DNA of 33,009 nucleotides from Nemertoderma westbladi (taxonomy: Eukaryota > Xenacoelomorpha > Nemertodermatida > Nemertodermatidae). Below, piece by piece: positions 30,501 to 33,009 of this stretch (its first letter is position 1; the number at the start of each line of letters is the position of its first letter). The notes under the pieces are model-generated. The model was given only the letters and a program-made list of their open reading frames with translations. It was not told where the DNA came from and did not search any database. The stretch covers positions 1 to 33,009 of the forward strand of contig JAUCBJ010005020.1 of NCBI GenBank assembly GCA_032718475.1, read 5' to 3'. A program made the translations under genes and the position numbers.

Positions 30501-31166
30501 CTTTGTCCCGTTGTACCCTTTGTCCCGTTGTAACCTTTCTCCCTTTGTCCCGTTGTATCATTTGTCCCGTTGTAACCGTTGTCCCTTTTGTATCCTTTGT
30601 CCCGTTGTATTCTTTGTATCCTTTGTCCCGTTGTATCCTTTGTCCCGTTGTAACCTTTGTCCCTTTGTATCCTTTGTCCCGTTTTATTCTTTGTATCCTT
30701 TGTCCCGTTGTATCCTTTGTCCCGTTGTATCCTTTGTCCCGTTGTATCCTTTGTCCCGTTGTATCCTTTGTCCCGTTGCATCCTTTGTCCCGTTGTAACC
30801 TTTGTCCCTTTTTATCCTTTGTCCCGTTGTATCCTTTGTCCCGTTGTACCCTTTGTCCCGTTGTATCCTTTCCCCCGTTGTCCCATTGTATCCTTTGTCC
30901 CGTTGTATCAATTGTCCCGTTGAATCCTTTGTCCCGTTGTATCCTTTGTCCCTTTGTATCCTTTGTCCCGTTTTATTCTTTGTATCCTTTGTCCCGTTGT
31001 ATCCTTTGTCCCGTTGTATCCTTTGTCCCTTTGTTACGTTGTATCCTTTGCCCCGTTGTATCCTTTGTCCCTTTGTATCCTTTGTCCCGTTGTATCCTTT
31101 GTCCCGTTGTATCCTTTGTCCCGTCGTATCCTTTGTCCCTTTGTATCTTTTTCCCCATTGTATCCT
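27551..31166. repeat. Satellite array of a 17-bp unit (TCCTTTGTCCCGTTGTA)
   Basis: About 3.6 kb, roughly 210 unit lengths, of TCCTTTGTCCCGTTGTA and close variants. Common variants are AACCTTTGTCCCGTTGT, a shortened TTCTTTGTA, CCCTTTGTTACGTTGTA and CCGTTTTATTCTTTGTA. The array begins raggedly near TTTGTATCTATTGTCCCG and ends at CCCCATTGTATCCT. Because 17 is not a multiple of three and the unit has no stop in any phase of either strand, all six frames stay open for long distances, giving frames up to 443 codons (minus strand, 29094-30425). These translate as 17-residue periods such as CILCPVVSFVPLYPLSR or YNGTKDTTGQRIQRDKG and are artefacts of the repeat. Longer-period blocks are described under findings. 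Confidence 0.95.
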
Positions 31167-32101
31167 CATGAGATGTACAGTGGAAACTAAGTAAGTAAAT
31201 TACGATTACATAATGAGGAACATGTTCTCAGTTGACAAGCTGATCACCCAAGCAACCAAAACAAATCAGTGGCATTATCTCCCAGAGAGGGCAACGAAAT
31301 AGGTTATAAGGACTAAATGTGCAACCCCGGTAGCTCGTTTTAGCTGCACTTATCGTTAAATATTAATGATATCTCCTGGCTTATTCATGGTAAAGTGGTG
31401 GGTCACGCCATTATACATGGGTGAATCAATACATATCTGTAACATGCAATGTATGCAAGATATTCTAAATAAAATATTAAGCAAGTAATTTAAACTGGAC
31501 GAACAAAACAATATAAATTTATGCAAAAAAATGAATTCCCCACCGACGAAAACAAATGAATTAAATATTAAAACAGTAAACCAAGTCCCAGAATAACAAT
31601 GCTGTATTCATTCTGGGGTTTCAAAATAATACAATTAGCTGAAGAAATTCGTAATAATTATAGATCCATCTGGGCTAAATTTGGTTAGTGGTGACTAGTT
31701 TGGACCGGGTATTATGACGTTTTTCTATTTAAATTTAATGAATACTTCGATCCAGATTGATACTTTTGCCCTCAGGTTTTGATGTTTTCAAATAGAGAAA
31801 ATTTATTATCGTTTCTGTGTCATTGTGTGTGAGGTGTCTCTGTTCTGTTTCCAAAATTTTGCGTTATTCGACTCTTATTGACCTAAAACCATTAAAATTG
31901 CGTTATTTAAAGGTTTTCCATTCATCAGAGGTTTGTAATTGACAACATTATACGAGGTGGTTGGCTATATATCTAATGCAGCATTGGTTCCGTATTAAGG
32001 GGACTTTTCATACCTGATGATTGAGTCTGAGAATTGACCTTGAATGTTCTGAATGTTCCAATTTGCGTGGTTGAGCTGTGGCGTATCTAGGATTTGTTTA
32101 T

Positions 32102-32133
<32 letters not shown>

Positions 32134-33009
32134 AAAATTGAAATTGGCTAGAGGTGTCGCGTCGTTGGATGCACAATATTGACTACCTCACCCCCTCCCA
32201 ACACTATATTTTGAATCACTATTTCAAATTTCTCCTGATTTCAGTCAGAATTTTAGAGAAATAGTCCTTAAAAACGGACTACGACGCACGACGTACATCT
32301 ACTCGTAAAAGAAGCATTCTGAGATGAATGGTTTCAAAGTTTAAGGAAAATTTAAAACTTTCCCCCTTTTCCTTTTCCTAATCCCATTTTCTCTGTTCGA
32401 CAATAGCTTTGTCAAATATGAATATAATTCAACGAAATTTCATCATTCCTAAAATGCTAAAAATATACGGTAACTAATACAAACACAAACCATTTAGCAA
32501 TTTTATTCATATCTTTACTTTGGGGGCTGTTCTGATGAAAAAAATTTCCTTATTAATTGAAAAGTGGAAAGGGAGCTTCGTGCAACTCCAAACATGAAGT
32601 TCAATCCCCCATTCGTCCTATCGTTCACTAATCTCAAGGTGCGACAAAAACGAATCGTTTGTGGCTACCGGAACCGTTTGAAGGGAGAGCCAAGGTTCCA
32701 TGCGGGCCGCGAATTATAGGTAATGATACCCGCAAAGTAATATCCTTTTAATTCCTGGCGGTTTCAATCGTGTTGTTGTACCGGAAGAGCAGCATGCTGC
32801 ATGGACCGCACGGTAACCAGTGGCGTCGTGAGTTAATTAAACAGATTGGTGTGGATCAGGCACCTAGCAAACGCATCCTTCCCCTCCATCAACACGTCGC
32901 CTCCAGTTAATTTAGCCATCACTAAGCGAATCACCGGCTTGGAAAGCAGTTTCACTAAAGGGATGCCGGGATATTTTATAAGAAGGCTTTCTAGGGTGCA
33001 ATCAGCTTT
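31167..33009. other. Gene-free stretch to the window end
   Basis: No gene is supported. The only clear feature is the poly-C run at 32102. The sequence just before it, GTGGCGTATCTAGGATTTG, resembles the start of a widely dispersed repeat seen next to C/G homopolymers in many animal genomes, but this is from memory and weak. Confidence 0.4.
32102..32130. repeat. Poly(dC) run, 29 bases
   Basis: Twenty-nine C, the longest homopolymer in the window, preceded by GGCGTATCTAGGATTTGTTTAT.. truncated here. Confidence 0.9.

Noticed and set aside
27551-31166. CRISPR array
   Set aside because: Units are contiguous with no unique spacers, and the DNA is eukaryotic.

Overview
The window is animal nuclear DNA, mostly AT-rich and dominated by repeats. 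It has one well supported protein-coding gene, on the + strand at 22050-24161. This is an uninterrupted 703-codon reading frame for splicing factor 1 (SF1, the branch-point binding protein). It has the metazoan layout: U2AF-ligand motif, SPSP motif, KH-QUA2 domain, two CCHC zinc knuckles and a long Pro/Gln/Gly-rich tail. The species cannot be read from the sequence. SF1, an animal-type MULE transposase remnant, a LINE reverse-transcriptase remnant and a perfect CTCF-type consensus site all fit a bilaterian. The repeat style suggests a marine invertebrate, but that is a guess.

Layout. From 1 to 7.5 kb there is gene-free DNA with a poly-C run, dispersed repeats and a 1.83-kb inverted-repeat element (3213-5046) whose two ends carry arrays of a TTGCCA/TGGCAA palindrome. 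From 7.5 to 12.7 kb there are exon-like open segments on the + strand. Three of them join with matching splice phase into the possible 3' end of an unrecognised gene. A 2,494-bp Mutator-like (MULE) element (8462-10955, perfect 9-bp target duplication, about 370-bp terminal inverted repeats, decayed transposase) would lie in its last large intron. A 1,052-bp hAT-like element (12680-13731, perfect 8-bp target duplication) sits 13 bases after its stop codon. From 13.9 to 18.2 kb there is a patchwork of GCGCC-rich minisatellites, related inverted segments, a decayed LINE (15546-16106, minus strand) and a 561-bp foldback MITE (17484-18044). From 18.2 to 22 kb the DNA is AT-rich, with a cluster of near-perfect palindromes and a tRNA-like remnant. 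SF1 follows, then 24.2-27.5 kb of quiet DNA with a CTCF-type site at 27137. A 3.6-kb satellite of a 17-bp unit occupies 27551-31166, and quiet DNA with a 29-base poly-C run runs to the end.

The palindromic words TAGGCCTA (22 copies counted by eye) and TACCGGTA (13 copies) are strongly over-represented between 2.2 and 22.0 kb. I found none in SF1 or beyond it, so the window changes character at the start of SF1. I see no operon-like or defence-like system. The most unusual items are the intronless, GC-rich SF1 with a repeat-grown low-complexity tail, the satellite that is stop-free in all six frames, and the intact transposon boundaries. No tools were run; repeat boundaries and counts were read by eye.
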